A stretch of DNA of 55,419 nucleotides from an uncultured Clostridia bacterium (GCA_934463175.1 CAKSIW010000007.1:1-55419), one strand, 5' to 3'. Shown: positions 1 to 7,603, counted from the stretch's first letter. A program made the numbers and translations. Notes: generated by a model not told the origin, from the letters alone.

Positions 1-28
1 CCCGACCTCCGTCGGCGACAACTTGTTT

Positions 29-57
29 ATATTACCACATCTATCTCTTTTTGTCAA
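29..57 (-). promoter_or_regulatory. Promoter of a gene left of the window
   Basis: On the minus strand TTGACA (57-52) and TAATAT (34-29) are separated by 17 bp. The transcript would leave the window leftward. Its first bases contain a possible GC-rich hairpin (about 1-16). The gene it serves is not visible. Confidence 0.6.
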
Positions 58-83
58 TACTTTTTTACAATTTTTTTTGAAAT

Positions 84-112
84 TTGCAAAAAAAACTTTT
101 ATGTGGTATACT
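84..112 (+). promoter_or_regulatory. Promoter of the biotin ligase gene
   Basis: TTGCAA (84-89), a 17-bp spacer and TATACT (107-112) lie about 70 bp before the start codon at 181. This makes a divergent pair with the minus-strand promoter at 29-57. No hairpin or operator is evident between the promoter and the gene. Confidence 0.55.
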
Positions 113-180
113 GATATAGTTAAAATACCGCATGGCAACAGACTTTCACGGTCAAAGCCCTGCAAGGAACGGAGATCAAT

Positions 181-990
181 ATGTTCAAAAAACTTCTTTC
201 ACACACCGACCGTCTTTCCGCTTTCCGCATTAACCGCATTTTAAAAAAGAACCATATGCAAGGCAAAGCGGTCGTTTTCAAAACAATTGATTCCACAAAT
301 GCATATGCCAAAAGCATTGCAGGCACCAATACCGACACATCACTTGTTGCCGCAGATATGCAGACCTCCGGAAGAGGTCGGCTCGGAAAAGACTTTTTTT
401 CTCCTGCCGGCACCGGAATTTATATGAGCATAATTGTCCGCCCCGACAATGTTCAGCTTGACAGCTCACTTCTGACCGTTGCCGCCTGTGTTGCTGTGTG
501 CGGCGTGCTTGAAAAATATACAGGCAAAGCTTCATACATTAAATGGGTGAATGACATATTCATGAACGGCAGAAAGGTTTGCGGTATTCTGACGGAAGCT
601 GTGACACGTACCGGCGGCATTGAGTTTGCCGTTGTCGGAATCGGTATAAACGTGAGAACACCTTCTCAGACATTTCCCGAACAGCTCCGCGGAACAGCAG
701 GGTCGGCAAATCTTGACGGCGTCAGCCGAAACCGCATTATTTCAGATATATATGAAAGCTTTTGCACTCTCACTGCATACGGCAATGCCGACCATATTAT
801 TGAAGAATACCGAAACCGTTCCATTGTAATCGGAAAAACCGTCAGCTTTAAAGCTGACGGCAAAGAATTTTCCGCACTTGCCGCAGATATAAACCAACAG
901 GGAAACCTTGTCGTCAGGCTCACGGACGGTCGGTTAAAAACGCTCCGTTCGGGTGAGATTTCCCTCGGCAGTTCGCAGTTTTCCAAGTAG
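181..990 (+). CDS. Biotin--[acetyl-CoA-carboxylase] ligase (BirA catalytic type)
   Basis: This enzyme should attach biotin through biotinyl-AMP to the biotin carboxyl carrier protein in the cytosol. The catalytic signature is clear: the biotin/ATP loop GRGRLGK at residues 64-70 and KWVND at 121-125 with the essential lysine. A short C-terminal SH3-like domain follows from about residue 215. The 269-residue protein has only about 30 residues ahead of the catalytic domain, so the winged-helix repressor domain of E. coli BirA is absent and it should not act as a biotin repressor. The start at 181 follows a GGAG site. An alternative start is the ATG at 256, just before the conserved region. It is a single-gene unit with its own promoter. 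Confidence 0.93.
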   Translation: MFKKLLSHTDRLSAFRINRILKKNHMQGKAVVFKTIDSTNAYAKSIAGTNTDTSLVAADMQTSGRGRLGKDFFSPAGTGIYMSIIVRPDNVQLDSSLLTVAACVAVCGVLEKYTGKASYIKWVNDIFMNGRKVCGILTEAVTRTGGIEFAVVGIGINVRTPSQTFPEQLRGTAGSANLDGVSRNRIISDIYESFCTLTAYGNADHIIEEYRNRSIVIGKTVSFKADGKEFSALAADINQQGNLVVRLTDGRLKTLRSGEISLGSSQFSK

Positions 991-1263
991 GCACACGGGA
1001 GTCGAACACAATATGGTTTAAACAGGCAAATTTGTGAAAATACTGCGTTTTTGCCTTGTCTTTAAAACAAATTTGCTCTGTTTGAACTCTCCGACCCTGT
1101 ATACGAAAAAAATATTATATTTTTGTTCCCGACGGACGAAGCAAGGCTGATGCCTTGCAAGGACAACGGTTCAAAAAGATGATGATTAATTACAGGGCAT
1201 ATCGGGCTTGGCTCCCGTGTGACTAATATTTCCATGGAAATGCCAAGCCGCAAGACTCATGTG
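991..1263. repeat. Nested inverted repeats, MITE-like intergenic element
   Basis: This non-coding stretch is built of inverted repeats. Its left end GCACACGGGAGTC (991-1003) pairs with GGCTCCCGTGTGAC (about 1210-1223) and also with GACTCATGTGC (1253-1263). Inside are a pair around GCAAATTTGT/ACAAATTTGC (about 1025-1077) and a perfect GCAAGGC/GCCTTGC hairpin (1141-1158). The left end continues into AATATGGTTTA and GGCAAAT, which recur in the same order at 48281-48336. It is probably a small non-autonomous mobile or repeated palindromic element. It also lies at the 3' ends of the two converging genes. Confidence 0.55.
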
Positions 1264-1268
1264 CAGTC

Positions 1269-3872
1269 CTAGCTCCCGTCACCTCCGATGAAGTCATCTG
1301 CCTTGACGGCAACCCAATCCTCACGCTTGGGCGACTCATTAAAATACATCTGCAAGCCGTCCTCCGCCTCCCTCACCATAAGCTGAAAATATACGCTCTT
1401 GATTCCGAGATATTCCCTTTTCATTCGTTCATAATTCTCAGCACCATTTTCCTTCAGTTCTTTTATATAATCCGCCGAATCGGGATCCTTGCTGAGATTT
1501 TTATGCCTCATCTCCAAAAAGAATTTTGCTTCATTCTCATCATCTCCCTCACGCCAGTCCGAAATGTCAAGGCTCAGTATTTCATAATACGGCGAATATA
1601 CACGTTCAAATTCTTTTTCAATATATGAATGCGTCTTTTCGTAAAGCGCACTTTGACCGTTCCCGCTCATCATGTTCAGAATCCTGATTACTGCCGACTC
1701 ATTTTCATGCGATTTAAGGTTTTGCGCCGCAGCAAGCCTGCCGCTGTCCTTTTCAAAGATAAATATATACGGATTATTATTTCCGCTGCTGTCCTCTATC
1801 GCGTATATATAAACATCAAAAAGTCCGCTTCCGAGGTTTTTGGGGGTTATTGCGGCTTTCTTCATATATTCCTTCAGCTTGAAATCCGCGCCGAGCTCCG
1901 CCGCAGCCTTTCTCTCAAAATCACTGCCGAAATATCCGTCATCTGCGGCAATTGTCCAGTTGACGCCGCTGTTTGGAATAATTTTCGCCCCGGAAGGTAT
2001 CGCCTCCGTAATTTTTTTGTTCGTCTGTTCACGCGCCGCATTATTTCCCGTGCTGATGATATAGTCCGAATCTATGCCGAACACGCCGTACAGCACGCTG
2101 TTTCCGCCGCCGAAGCTATAGTATCCTCCTTTTCCGATGAAGGTCGCACAGCTGTCTGCCGCAGGATAAACCGCCCATTCCTTTCCGTCGGCAGCCGTCA
2201 GTCTCAGCAGTGCGGCAAACGGGCAGTCCGCACCGCCTTTGACTGTTCGTCCGCGTCCGAGCTGCTGCTCAACCACCCTCAGGCTTTCCGCGTCATTAAT
2301 CTTTATACTTTCTCCGTAAAACACAAGCTCTGCCTCTGTCAGATTACGAATATCGCCAGGTGCCGCCAATACCGCGGATCTCACTTCTCCGCCCAACGGA
2401 AAATATCCGCACATGTCGCCGCTGTTCATATCCACGGTGAAAAGTCTCAGGGAATATGGATAACGGTAAATATCCGCCGACACACAGCACAGTATGCTGC
2501 CGTTCTTTGCACATTCTTCACTTGCAATGCTTTGTATCTCCGCCACTTCAGCAGGTGTCGGAACCAAGCCGCCGAAAGGTGTTTGAATCGGATTCTTCGA
2601 GACCTTCCGCACTCTGCCTCTTTCAATGTCAATTTTGTAATAATCGGTTTTTTCATTCTCCCTGCGTCCTACGGTCATGCACAGCGTCCTTCCGTCCTCG
2701 CTTGCCTCAAAATCCGTTTCTGCCGAGCCGTCCGAAAAAGCCGACACGTCAACCGCATATGTTATGCCCTTCTTCTGAAAATCATATACAAAAACCCCTT
2801 GCAAATAGCTGAATACCGCCTTTTCCGTATCTGCATACTCCATTTGGGGCGGTTCTGCACCGTTTTCCGACGACAGAACCTCCGATATTTTATCACCGCT
2901 CATTGAATAGTCCGACATTCCATTTGTCAGACACACCGCACAAATCAGCACGGCAATAACCGCAATCGCCGCACAGCCCGCGGCAGTCGGCTTTCTGAAA
3001 AACGCCATTCGTCTTATTCTTTGCGAGACCTCTTTCTTTCCGTTCATCAGCGCGATCGTTCCGAGCATAAAACGATTCTTTCCGAGTGCTGTGCCAAGAA
3101 GCAGCCGCGCATATTTCTTTTTGCTTTCGCAGTGTCTCAGCGTTCTTTCATCGCAATATATCTCAACATCGCGCCGGAAAACAAAAAACGAATACCAGAT
3201 TACAGGGTTGAACCAGTTTACGCACAAAACTATTGCCGAAAGCCACAAAAGTAAAACATCACCGTGTTTCATATGGCAAAGCTCATGTATGAATATATCA
3301 TGCATTCCGTCCTCCGAACAGTCCTCGGGCAAAACAATAACGGGCTTGAAAAAGCCTTTAAGATGAGGGATTCTTCCGTGCGAAATCAGCCGAATCTGTT
3401 TTTTCACTCCGACCTTTTCGGCACATTCCTTCAAAATATGATATATTCTTTCATTTTTCACCTCGGGAAGCTTGCCCAATCTGTGTGAATATACCGCATA
3501 TGCAAGCAAAAAATACAACCCGAGTGCCGCCGCGCCGATATACCAAACCGCACCGGCAGCCGTGACGGCAGAAAAGCTTTTTTCCGCTGTATCTCTCGCC
3601 GCAGCTTCGCTTTTCAGCATCGGAGGCAGCAGCTCCGTCTCCGATTGCCGTGCTTCCTCGGTCAGATTCTGCGAATATGTATACCGCGGAACGGCATTAT
3701 ACACCGACACACGGTTTTCGGGCAGCTTCGGCACAAACAGGCGGACAATCAGCAATGTCCAGACAAGCAGCTGCCACCTTGCAGAAATACGGTTTCTGAA
3801 AAGTGCCTTAAAAAGCAAAACTGCGGTTGCCGTGACCGTCATATAAATTGTCATATCAATCAGCTGTTTCAT
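1269..3872 (-). CDS. BlaR1/MecR1-like M56 family membrane metallopeptidase
   Basis: This is the sensor half of a BlaI/M56 two-gene system. Membrane helices lie near residues 8-50 and 105-128. The zinc motif HELCH is at about 196-200, followed by KHGD and a further helix. Another membrane segment lies at about 305-325 (rich in A, I and V). It ends in an unusually long extracytoplasmic C-terminal half of about 540 residues without the SxxK penicillin-binding domain of BlaR1. The ligand is therefore probably not a beta-lactam; envelope stress or a peptide is possible. The ATG at 3872 is chosen because GGAGG lies just before it. This start is inside the end of the regulator gene, so the two genes are translationally coupled. 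On family knowledge, signalling would proceed by proteolytic inactivation of the repressor. Confidence 0.85.
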   Translation of the reverse strand: MKQLIDMTIYMTVTATAVLLFKALFRNRISARWQLLVWTLLIVRLFVPKLPENRVSVYNAVPRYTYSQNLTEEARQSETELLPPMLKSEAAARDTAEKSFSAVTAAGAVWYIGAAALGLYFLLAYAVYSHRLGKLPEVKNERIYHILKECAEKVGVKKQIRLISHGRIPHLKGFFKPVIVLPEDCSEDGMHDIFIHELCHMKHGDVLLLWLSAIVLCVNWFNPVIWYSFFVFRRDVEIYCDERTLRHCESKKKYARLLLGTALGKNRFMLGTIALMNGKKEVSQRIRRMAFFRKPTAAGCAAIAVIAVLICAVCLTNGMSDYSMSGDKISEVLSSENGAEPPQMEYADTEKAVFSYLQGVFVYDFQKKGITYAVDVSAFSDGSAETDFEASEDGRTLCMTVGRRENEKTDYYKIDIERGRVRKVSKNPIQTPFGGLVPTPAEVAEIQSIASEECAKNGSILCCVSADIYRYPYSLRLFTVDMNSGDMCGYFPLGGEVRSAVLAAPGDIRNLTEAELVFYGESIKINDAESLRVVEQQLGRGRTVKGGADCPFAALLRLTAADGKEWAVYPAADSCATFIGKGGYYSFGGGNSVLYGVFGIDSDYIISTGNNAAREQTNKKITEAIPSGAKIIPNSGVNWTIAADDGYFGSDFERKAAAELGADFKLKEYMKKAAITPKNLGSGLFDVYIYAIEDSSGNNNPYIFIFEKDSGRLAAAQNLKSHENESAVIRILNMMSGNGQSALYEKTHSYIEKEFERVYSPYYEILSLDISDWREGDDENEAKFFLEMRHKNLSKDPDSADYIKELKENGAENYERMKREYLGIKSVYFQLMVREAEDGLQMYFNESPKREDWVAVKADDFIGGDGS

Positions 3873-4254
3873 CTTTTTGCCCTCCATCGTCCATTTTGTT
3901 TATTATCTCCATGAGCTGCCGCGTCTCTTCGTCCGAAAGCTTGCTGTCCGCCGCAAGACTTGCCATGAGCATTTTAACCGAGCCGTTATAAATCCTGTTT
4001 ATGAGACCGCGCGTTTCCCTGCGGCTGCATTCCTCCCTGCAAACCGCTGAAAAATATCTGAAATGTCCTGTCTCCCCGTCGATTCTGAGAACCCCCTTCT
4101 CAGCAAGTCTCCGCACAAGAGTCTTGACCGTTGAATCGCTCCACCCCGTCCCCGAAAGTGCCTCCCGTATCTCACCTATCGTCATTCCCTCTTTTTCCCA
4201 TACCGCCGTCATCACCTGCCACTCCGTTTCCGTTATTCCCGTTCCCTTTTTCAT
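3856..4254 (-). CDS. BlaI/MecI/CopY-family repressor
   Basis: This 132-residue winged-helix protein has the BlaI layout: an N-terminal DNA-binding domain beginning ITETEWQVM and containing TVKTLVRRL, then a helical dimerisation and cleavage tail. It should repress its own operon with the downstream M56 peptidase, whose start codon lies inside its 3' end. The ATG at 4254 has GGAGG at a good distance, while the in-frame ATG at 4269 has none. Two TTACA-N2-TGTAA dyads sit on its promoter, matching the core recognised by BlaI and MecI. The regulated target in this window is only this operon. Confidence 0.9.
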   Translation of the reverse strand: MKKGTGITETEWQVMTAVWEKEGMTIGEIREALSGTGWSDSTVKTLVRRLAEKGVLRIDGETGHFRYFSAVCREECSRRETRGLINRIYNGSVKMLMASLAADSKLSDEETRQLMEIINKMDDGGQKDETAD

Positions 4255-4273
4255 CGCTTTATCCTCCATTAGT

Positions 4274-4324
4274 TTACAAATGTAACCTCACCTATAGTTT
4301 ACATTTGTAACCTCATTTTGTCAA
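4274..4324 (-). promoter_or_regulatory. Promoter and twin BlaI operators
   Basis: On the minus strand TTGACA (4324-4319), a 17-bp spacer and TAAACT (4301-4296) form the promoter. Two 12-bp operators, TTACATTTGTAA (4299-4310) and TTACAAATGTAA (4274-4285), are reverse complements of each other and 25 bp apart. The first covers the spacer and -10; the second lies just downstream of the start site. This is a typical arrangement for cooperative repression and autoregulation. Confidence 0.85.
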
Positions 4325-4345
4325 TAGCTTCAGAGAAAATTAATG

Positions 4346-4398
4346 CACAAAAAAAGCCGCCGCCTTTTATGCAGTTTAACCGCAAGGCAGCAGCTTTT
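4346..4398 (-). terminator. Terminator after trpB
   Basis: Arms AAAGCTGCTGCCTT and AAGGCGGCGGCTTT (minus strand) pair with a few G-U pairs and run into a T-rich tract. The hairpin lies just after the trpB stop codon. Confidence 0.75.
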
Positions 4399-4411
4399 CA
4401 TTATAATTATA

Positions 4412-5779
4412 TCACTCGAACTTCGGAAGCTTGGAAAGACTTTCTTGTATCTCATCGTCCGTTGGGATATAGTCGGTCATTGTTCCGTTATGGAAGCTTT
4501 CATATGCAACCATATCAAAATATCCCGTGCCTGTGAGACCGAAAACAATTGTTTCTTCCCTTCCGTCCTCCTTGCACTTGAGAGCCTCATCAATCGCCGC
4601 GCGTATTGCATGGCTGCTTTCGGGCGCGGGCAGTATTCCCTCAACCCGTGCAAACATCTCAGCAGCTTCAAAAACGTCTGTCTGTTTATACGAAACCGCC
4701 TCCATGAGACCGTCATCATACAGCTTGGACAGAATAGAGCTCATGCCGTGGTAGCGCAGACCTCCTGCATGATTTGCGGACGGAATGAAGCCGCTGCCAA
4801 GCGTATACATCTTTGCAAGGGGGCAAACCATGCCCGTATCGCAGAAATCATATGCATATTTTCCGCGTGTGAAGCTCGGACAGGACGCAGGTTCAACGGC
4901 AATAAACCGATAATTCGCCTCACCGCGCAGCTGTTCACCCATAAACGGTGAAATGAGTCCTCCGAGGTTTGAACCGCCTCCCGCACAACCGATGATGACA
5001 TCAGGCTTCACGCCGTATTTATCAAGAGCCGCCTTTGTCTCCAGACCAATCACAGACTGGTGCAGCAGCACCTGATTCAAAACGCTTCCGAGAACATATC
5101 TGTATCCTTCGGTTGTGGTTGCAACCTCAACCGCTTCGGAAATTGCACAGCCGAGGCTTCCCGTTGTTCCGGGGTGCTCCGCGTTTATTTTTCTTCCTAT
5201 TTCCGTGTCCATTGACGGCGACGGAGTGACCGACGCACCGTAGGTTCTCATCACCTCGCGTCTGAACGGCTTTTGCTCATATGAACACTTGACCATATAT
5301 ACCTTGCAGTCAAGACCGAGATATGAACACGCCATTGACAGAGCAGTTCCCCACTGTCCTGCACCCGTTTCGGTTGTGACACCCTTCAAGCCCTGCTTTT
5401 TCGCATAATATGCCTGAGCAATTGCCGAATTAAGCTTGTGGCTTCCGCTTGTGTTATTTCCCTCGAACTTATAGTATATTTTCGCAGGTGTTCCCAGCTT
5501 TTCTTCAAGGCAATATGCACGTACGAGCGGTGACGGACGGTACATTTTGTAGAACGAAAGTATTTCCCCGGGAATGGGAAAATATGCCGTATCATCGTCC
5601 AGTTCCTGCTTGATCAGCTCATCACAGAAAACACCCGAAAGCTCCTCCGCCTTCATCGGCTCATGCGTCCCCGGGTTCAGCAGCGGTGCAGGCTTGCTCT
5701 TCATGTCGGCACGGACATTATACCATGCCTTCGGCATTTCACTTTCTTCAAGATAAATTTTGTACGGAATTTCTGACAT
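4412..5779 (-). CDS. trpB: Tryptophan synthase beta chain, TrpB2 type
   Basis: This PLP enzyme makes tryptophan from indole and serine. At 455 residues it is longer than TrpB1 (about 400) and has the TrpB2 layout, including an extended N-terminus with KAWYN. The PLP lysine is K115 in GSHKLNSA. The ETGAGQWG segment and the phosphate loop GGGSNLGG follow. There is no trpA or other trp gene nearby, so it may work alone as an indole-salvaging enzyme; TrpB2 proteins often accept free indole. The gene stands alone behind its own promoter and a leader with a GAG-rich repeat, a terminator hairpin and a hairpin over the ribosome-binding site, so tryptophan-responsive attenuation is likely. The aryl-acid operon and trpS are elsewhere in the window. 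Confidence 0.93.
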   Translation of the reverse strand: MSEIPYKIYLEESEMPKAWYNVRADMKSKPAPLLNPGTHEPMKAEELSGVFCDELIKQELDDDTAYFPIPGEILSFYKMYRPSPLVRAYCLEEKLGTPAKIYYKFEGNNTSGSHKLNSAIAQAYYAKKQGLKGVTTETGAGQWGTALSMACSYLGLDCKVYMVKCSYEQKPFRREVMRTYGASVTPSPSMDTEIGRKINAEHPGTTGSLGCAISEAVEVATTTEGYRYVLGSVLNQVLLHQSVIGLETKAALDKYGVKPDVIIGCAGGGSNLGGLISPFMGEQLRGEANYRFIAVEPASCPSFTRGKYAYDFCDTGMVCPLAKMYTLGSGFIPSANHAGGLRYHGMSSILSKLYDDGLMEAVSYKQTDVFEAAEMFARVEGILPAPESSHAIRAAIDEALKCKEDGREETIVFGLTGTGYFDMVAYESFHNGTMTDYIPTDDEIQESLSKLPKFE

Positions 5780-5787
5780 TTTAAAAC

Positions 5788-5929
5788 CCTCTTTTCTTTA
5801 TTTTTGAGAAAGAGGCTTGTTTTATATAAAGAAAAAACTGCTCAATCCGAGCAGTGATAAAGACATATTAAAATCCCTCTGATCTCGTCTGCTCTCATCT
5901 AAAACTAATCTGCTCTCTCTCATCTGCTC
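5788..5929 (-). promoter_or_regulatory. trpB leader: GAG repeats, attenuator, RBS hairpin
   Basis: The leader begins with a purine-rich tract (5929-5875) containing about ten NAG triplets (GAG, UAG, CAG) at near 5-nt spacing. An intrinsic terminator follows: CTGCTC (5843-5838 arm) with GAGCAG (5854-5849), then a run of six T (5837-5832). The CTGCTC complement occurs as GAGCAG several times in the upstream tract, so pairing there would prevent the terminator. A second hairpin (5815-5788) covers the AGAGGG ribosome-binding site. The layout resembles TRAP-controlled trp leaders, but no TRAP gene is in the window. Confidence 0.6.
5838..5854 (-). terminator. Attenuator hairpin in trpB leader
   Basis: A 6-bp perfect stem (CTGCTC/GAGCAG) with a 5-nt loop is followed on the minus strand by six T residues. 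It lies about 60 bp before the trpB start codon and downstream of the promoter, as expected for a conditional terminator. Confidence 0.75.
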
Positions 5930-5931
5930 AC

Positions 5932-5960
5932 ATTATATCAGCAATTTTAAAATTTGTCAA
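5932..5960 (-). promoter_or_regulatory. trpB promoter
   Basis: TTGACA (5960-5955) and TATAAT (5937-5932) are both perfect consensus hexamers with a 17-bp spacer. The start site would fall directly before the GAG-rich leader. Confidence 0.85.
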
Positions 5961-5979
5961 TAAATTTTTTAAAAAACCC

Positions 5980-6029
5980 TTGACAAATTTTAAAAGTGTG
6001 TTATAATAACAGTAACAGTTACTATTATT
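5980..6029 (+). promoter_or_regulatory. Promoter and dyad operator of the Fur/PerR gene
   Basis: TTGACA (5980-5985), a 16-bp spacer and TATAAT (6002-6007) form the promoter. A 25-bp dyad centred on 6017 has the perfect core GTAAC-A-GTTAC, with 11 of 12 base pairs matching on each side. It overlaps the -10 and the start site. The AT-rich dyad fits autoregulation by the Fur-family protein encoded next. Confidence 0.75.
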
Positions 6030-6044
6030 GATTTGAGGTGCTGT

Positions 6045-6431
6045 ATGAAAACAACAAAAAGAAGCAGGCAGCGCGAGTGTATTCTGGAAGTGCTGAGGAA
6101 CACAAAGGCGCACCCGTCTGCCGACACAATTTATTCTGAGGTAAGAAAAACAATACCGAACATAAGTCTCGGAACGGTTTATCGGAATCTTTCCAAGCTG
6201 GCCGAGGACGGAATCATTCAGCGGCTTGATGTGGGGCAGCCGTGCGAACGGTTTGACGGCAATGCCGCTCCGCACTATCACGTGGTGTGCATCTGCTGCG
6301 GAAGTGTTTCCGACATTGACGACGCACCGCCCGAATTTCTCAACAGCTGGGCGGCAGAAAGATATGAAGGCGACATATACGGTCACTCGGCAGTGTTTTT
6401 CGGGAAATGTATCAATTGTAAAAATATTTAA
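6045..6431 (+). CDS. Fur-family regulator, PerR-like
   Basis: This is a 128-residue metal-dependent winged-helix repressor. The structural zinc site is C82-x-x-C85 with C122-x-x-C125. The HYH motif (H77, H79) supplies regulatory metal ligands, and the recognition helix is around SLGTVYRNL. The downstream rubrerythrin and rubredoxin point to a peroxide-sensing PerR rather than an iron-uptake Fur; this is inference from context. The ATG at 6045 follows GAGGTG at 6035 and is preferred over the TTG at 6033. Rubrerythrin begins 30 bp downstream with no terminator between, so they are probably co-transcribed. Confidence 0.88.
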   Translation: MKTTKRSRQRECILEVLRNTKAHPSADTIYSEVRKTIPNISLGTVYRNLSKLAEDGIIQRLDVGQPCERFDGNAAPHYHVVCICCGSVSDIDDAPPEFLNSWAAERYEGDIYGHSAVFFGKCINCKNI

Positions 6432-6461
6432 TTTATATATAATTTATAGGAGGAATTTATT

Positions 6462-7013
6462 ATGAAAAAATTTGTATGTCCGGTTTGCGGTTATGTTCAC
6501 GAGGGAGATTCAGCACCCGAGAAATGTCCCCAGTGCGGAGTTTCGGGCGAGAAGTTCACAGTTATGGAGGAAGGCAATCTTAACTTTGTCTGCGAGCATG
6601 TCATCGGAGTCGGTGCGAAGGATAAGATTGACGCCGAGGTATATGACGGTCTGAAAGCGAACTTTGAGGGCGAATGCTGCGAGGTTGGAATGTATATTGC
6701 AATGAGCCGTCAGGCAATCCGCGAAGGCTATCCCGAGGTTGGGGCATTCTATCTTCAGGCTGCACTTGAAGAAGCAGAACATGCAGCAAAGTTTGCAGAG
6801 CTTCTGGGCGAAGTTGTCTCACCGTGCACAAAGACAAATCTCACAATGAGAGCTGAGGCTGAATGCGGCGCAACAGCAGGAAAACTTGAGCTTGCAAAGA
6901 AAGCAAAAGAACTGGGATATGACGCAATTCACGACACCGTGCATGAAATGGCAAAGGACGAGGCAAGACACGGAAAAGGCTTTGAGGGTATGCTCAAGAG
7001 ATACTTTGGTTAA
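6462..7013 (+). CDS. Rubrerythrin, reverse-domain type
   Basis: This non-haem di-iron peroxidase reduces hydrogen peroxide in anaerobes. The rubredoxin domain is at the N-terminus (C6-x-x-C9 and C22-x-x-C25) and the ferritin-like four-helix domain follows from about residue 45. The di-iron ligands lie in segments such as EGECCE, EEAEH and DEARH. Having the rubredoxin domain first is the reverse order of classical rubrerythrin and is common in Clostridia (revRbr). A strong GGAGG precedes the ATG. It lies between the PerR-like gene and a rubredoxin that could donate its electrons. Confidence 0.95.
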   Translation: MKKFVCPVCGYVHEGDSAPEKCPQCGVSGEKFTVMEEGNLNFVCEHVIGVGAKDKIDAEVYDGLKANFEGECCEVGMYIAMSRQAIREGYPEVGAFYLQAALEEAEHAAKFAELLGEVVSPCTKTNLTMRAEAECGATAGKLELAKKAKELGYDAIHDTVHEMAKDEARHGKGFEGMLKRYFG

Positions 7014-7061
7014 TTTCTCAAAATGTGCAGACACTAATGATAAAAAAGGAGGCTTTTTGAT

Positions 7062-7217
7062 ATGAAAAAATATGTATGTCCCTGCGGATATGTCTATGAC
7101 CCTGAGCTTGGAGACCCCGAAAACGGCATAGCTCCCGGCACGGCATGGGAAGACGTTCCCGAGGATTGGGTTTGTCCGACATGCGGTTTGGGTAAAGATG
7201 TTTTTGAAGAAGAATAA
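7062..7217 (+). CDS. Rubredoxin
   Basis: This 51-residue protein carries one iron on four cysteines and should shuttle electrons, probably to the rubrerythrin encoded 48 bp upstream. The second knuckle is the usual CPTCG (C39, C42). The first reads C6-P-C8-G-Y, one residue shorter than the usual CxxCG. The core D-P-E-x-G-D-P-x-N-G-I-A-P-G-T is intact, so it is a real gene. AAAGGAGG lies 10 bp before the ATG. A strong terminator ends the oxygen-defence operon just after the stop codon. Confidence 0.93.
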   Translation: MKKYVCPCGYVYDPELGDPENGIAPGTAWEDVPEDWVCPTCGLGKDVFEEE

Positions 7218-7228
7218 TTGAATAAGTG

Positions 7229-7262
7229 AAGCGGCTTGCAGAATGTGCAAGCCGCTTTTTTC
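7229..7262 (+). terminator. Terminator of the rubrerythrin operon
   Basis: The arms AAGCGGCTTGCA (7229-7240) and TGCAAGCCGCTT (7246-7257) pair perfectly over 12 bp and run into T residues. Confidence 0.93.
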
Positions 7263-7504
7263 TATTTTATTTCCTGTTCCAGTTCCGAAAATTCTTTAGT
7301 GTTAAAAAATTCCGTCAGGGAAACACCTAATCCGTCACATAATTTTTTAAGGGTAACAATTCCCGGGTTTATGCTTTTCCCATACAAAATGTTTTTTATC
7401 GTTGATGGCGCAATACCTGATTCTGTTGCCAGCTTGTTTATGGTCATACCTCTTTTACCGCACAGAAACACTAAACGATTTTTTACAACTTCATAAGTAT
7501 TCAT
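7262..7504 (-). CDS. XRE-family HTH regulator
   Basis: This 80-residue protein is essentially one Cro/CI-type helix-turn-helix: the turn and recognition helix are in TINKLATESGIAPSTIKNI. The SINPGIVTLKKLCDGL region that follows is typical of small Firmicute regulators with no effector domain. It converges on the rubredoxin terminator. Its upstream region holds several dyads built on AGTCTA, good candidates for its own operator. The genes it controls are unknown; a broken small gene lies divergently next to it. Confidence 0.88.
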   Translation of the reverse strand: MNTYEVVKNRLVFLCGKRGMTINKLATESGIAPSTIKNILYGKSINPGIVTLKKLCDGLGVSLTEFFNTKEFSELEQEIK

Positions 7505-7524
7505 ATGCAGCTCACCCCTTTTAC

Positions 7525-7594
7525 AGTCTAATTATAGACTATTGCCATTGCAAAATTAGGCTATATATGATACTATATAGTCTATATAAAGACT
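7525..7594. promoter_or_regulatory. Three AGTCTA-type dyads between XRE gene and small gene
   Basis: AGTCTA-ATTA-TAGACT (7525-7540) is a perfect 6-bp inverted repeat. AGTCTATATAAAGACT (7579-7594) has the same AGTCT/AGACT arms. A third dyad (about 7558-7583) pairs AGGCTATATA with TATATAGTCT. A TATAAT on the minus strand lies inside the first dyad. The spacing suggests binding sites of the adjacent XRE repressor controlling both directions. Confidence 0.55.
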
Positions 7595-7603
7595 ATTATG
7601 CTT

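Noticed and set aside
1629..2906. Long open frame on the plus strand inside the M56 gene
   Set aside because: It is antisense to a gene with clear motifs (HELCH, membrane helices), is rich in R, C and H as shadow frames are, and has no ribosome-binding site.
5838..5929. T-box upstream of trpB
   Set aside because: The leader is too short, and there is no GGUGG-type T-box sequence or specifier stem; the repeats plus attenuator explain it better.
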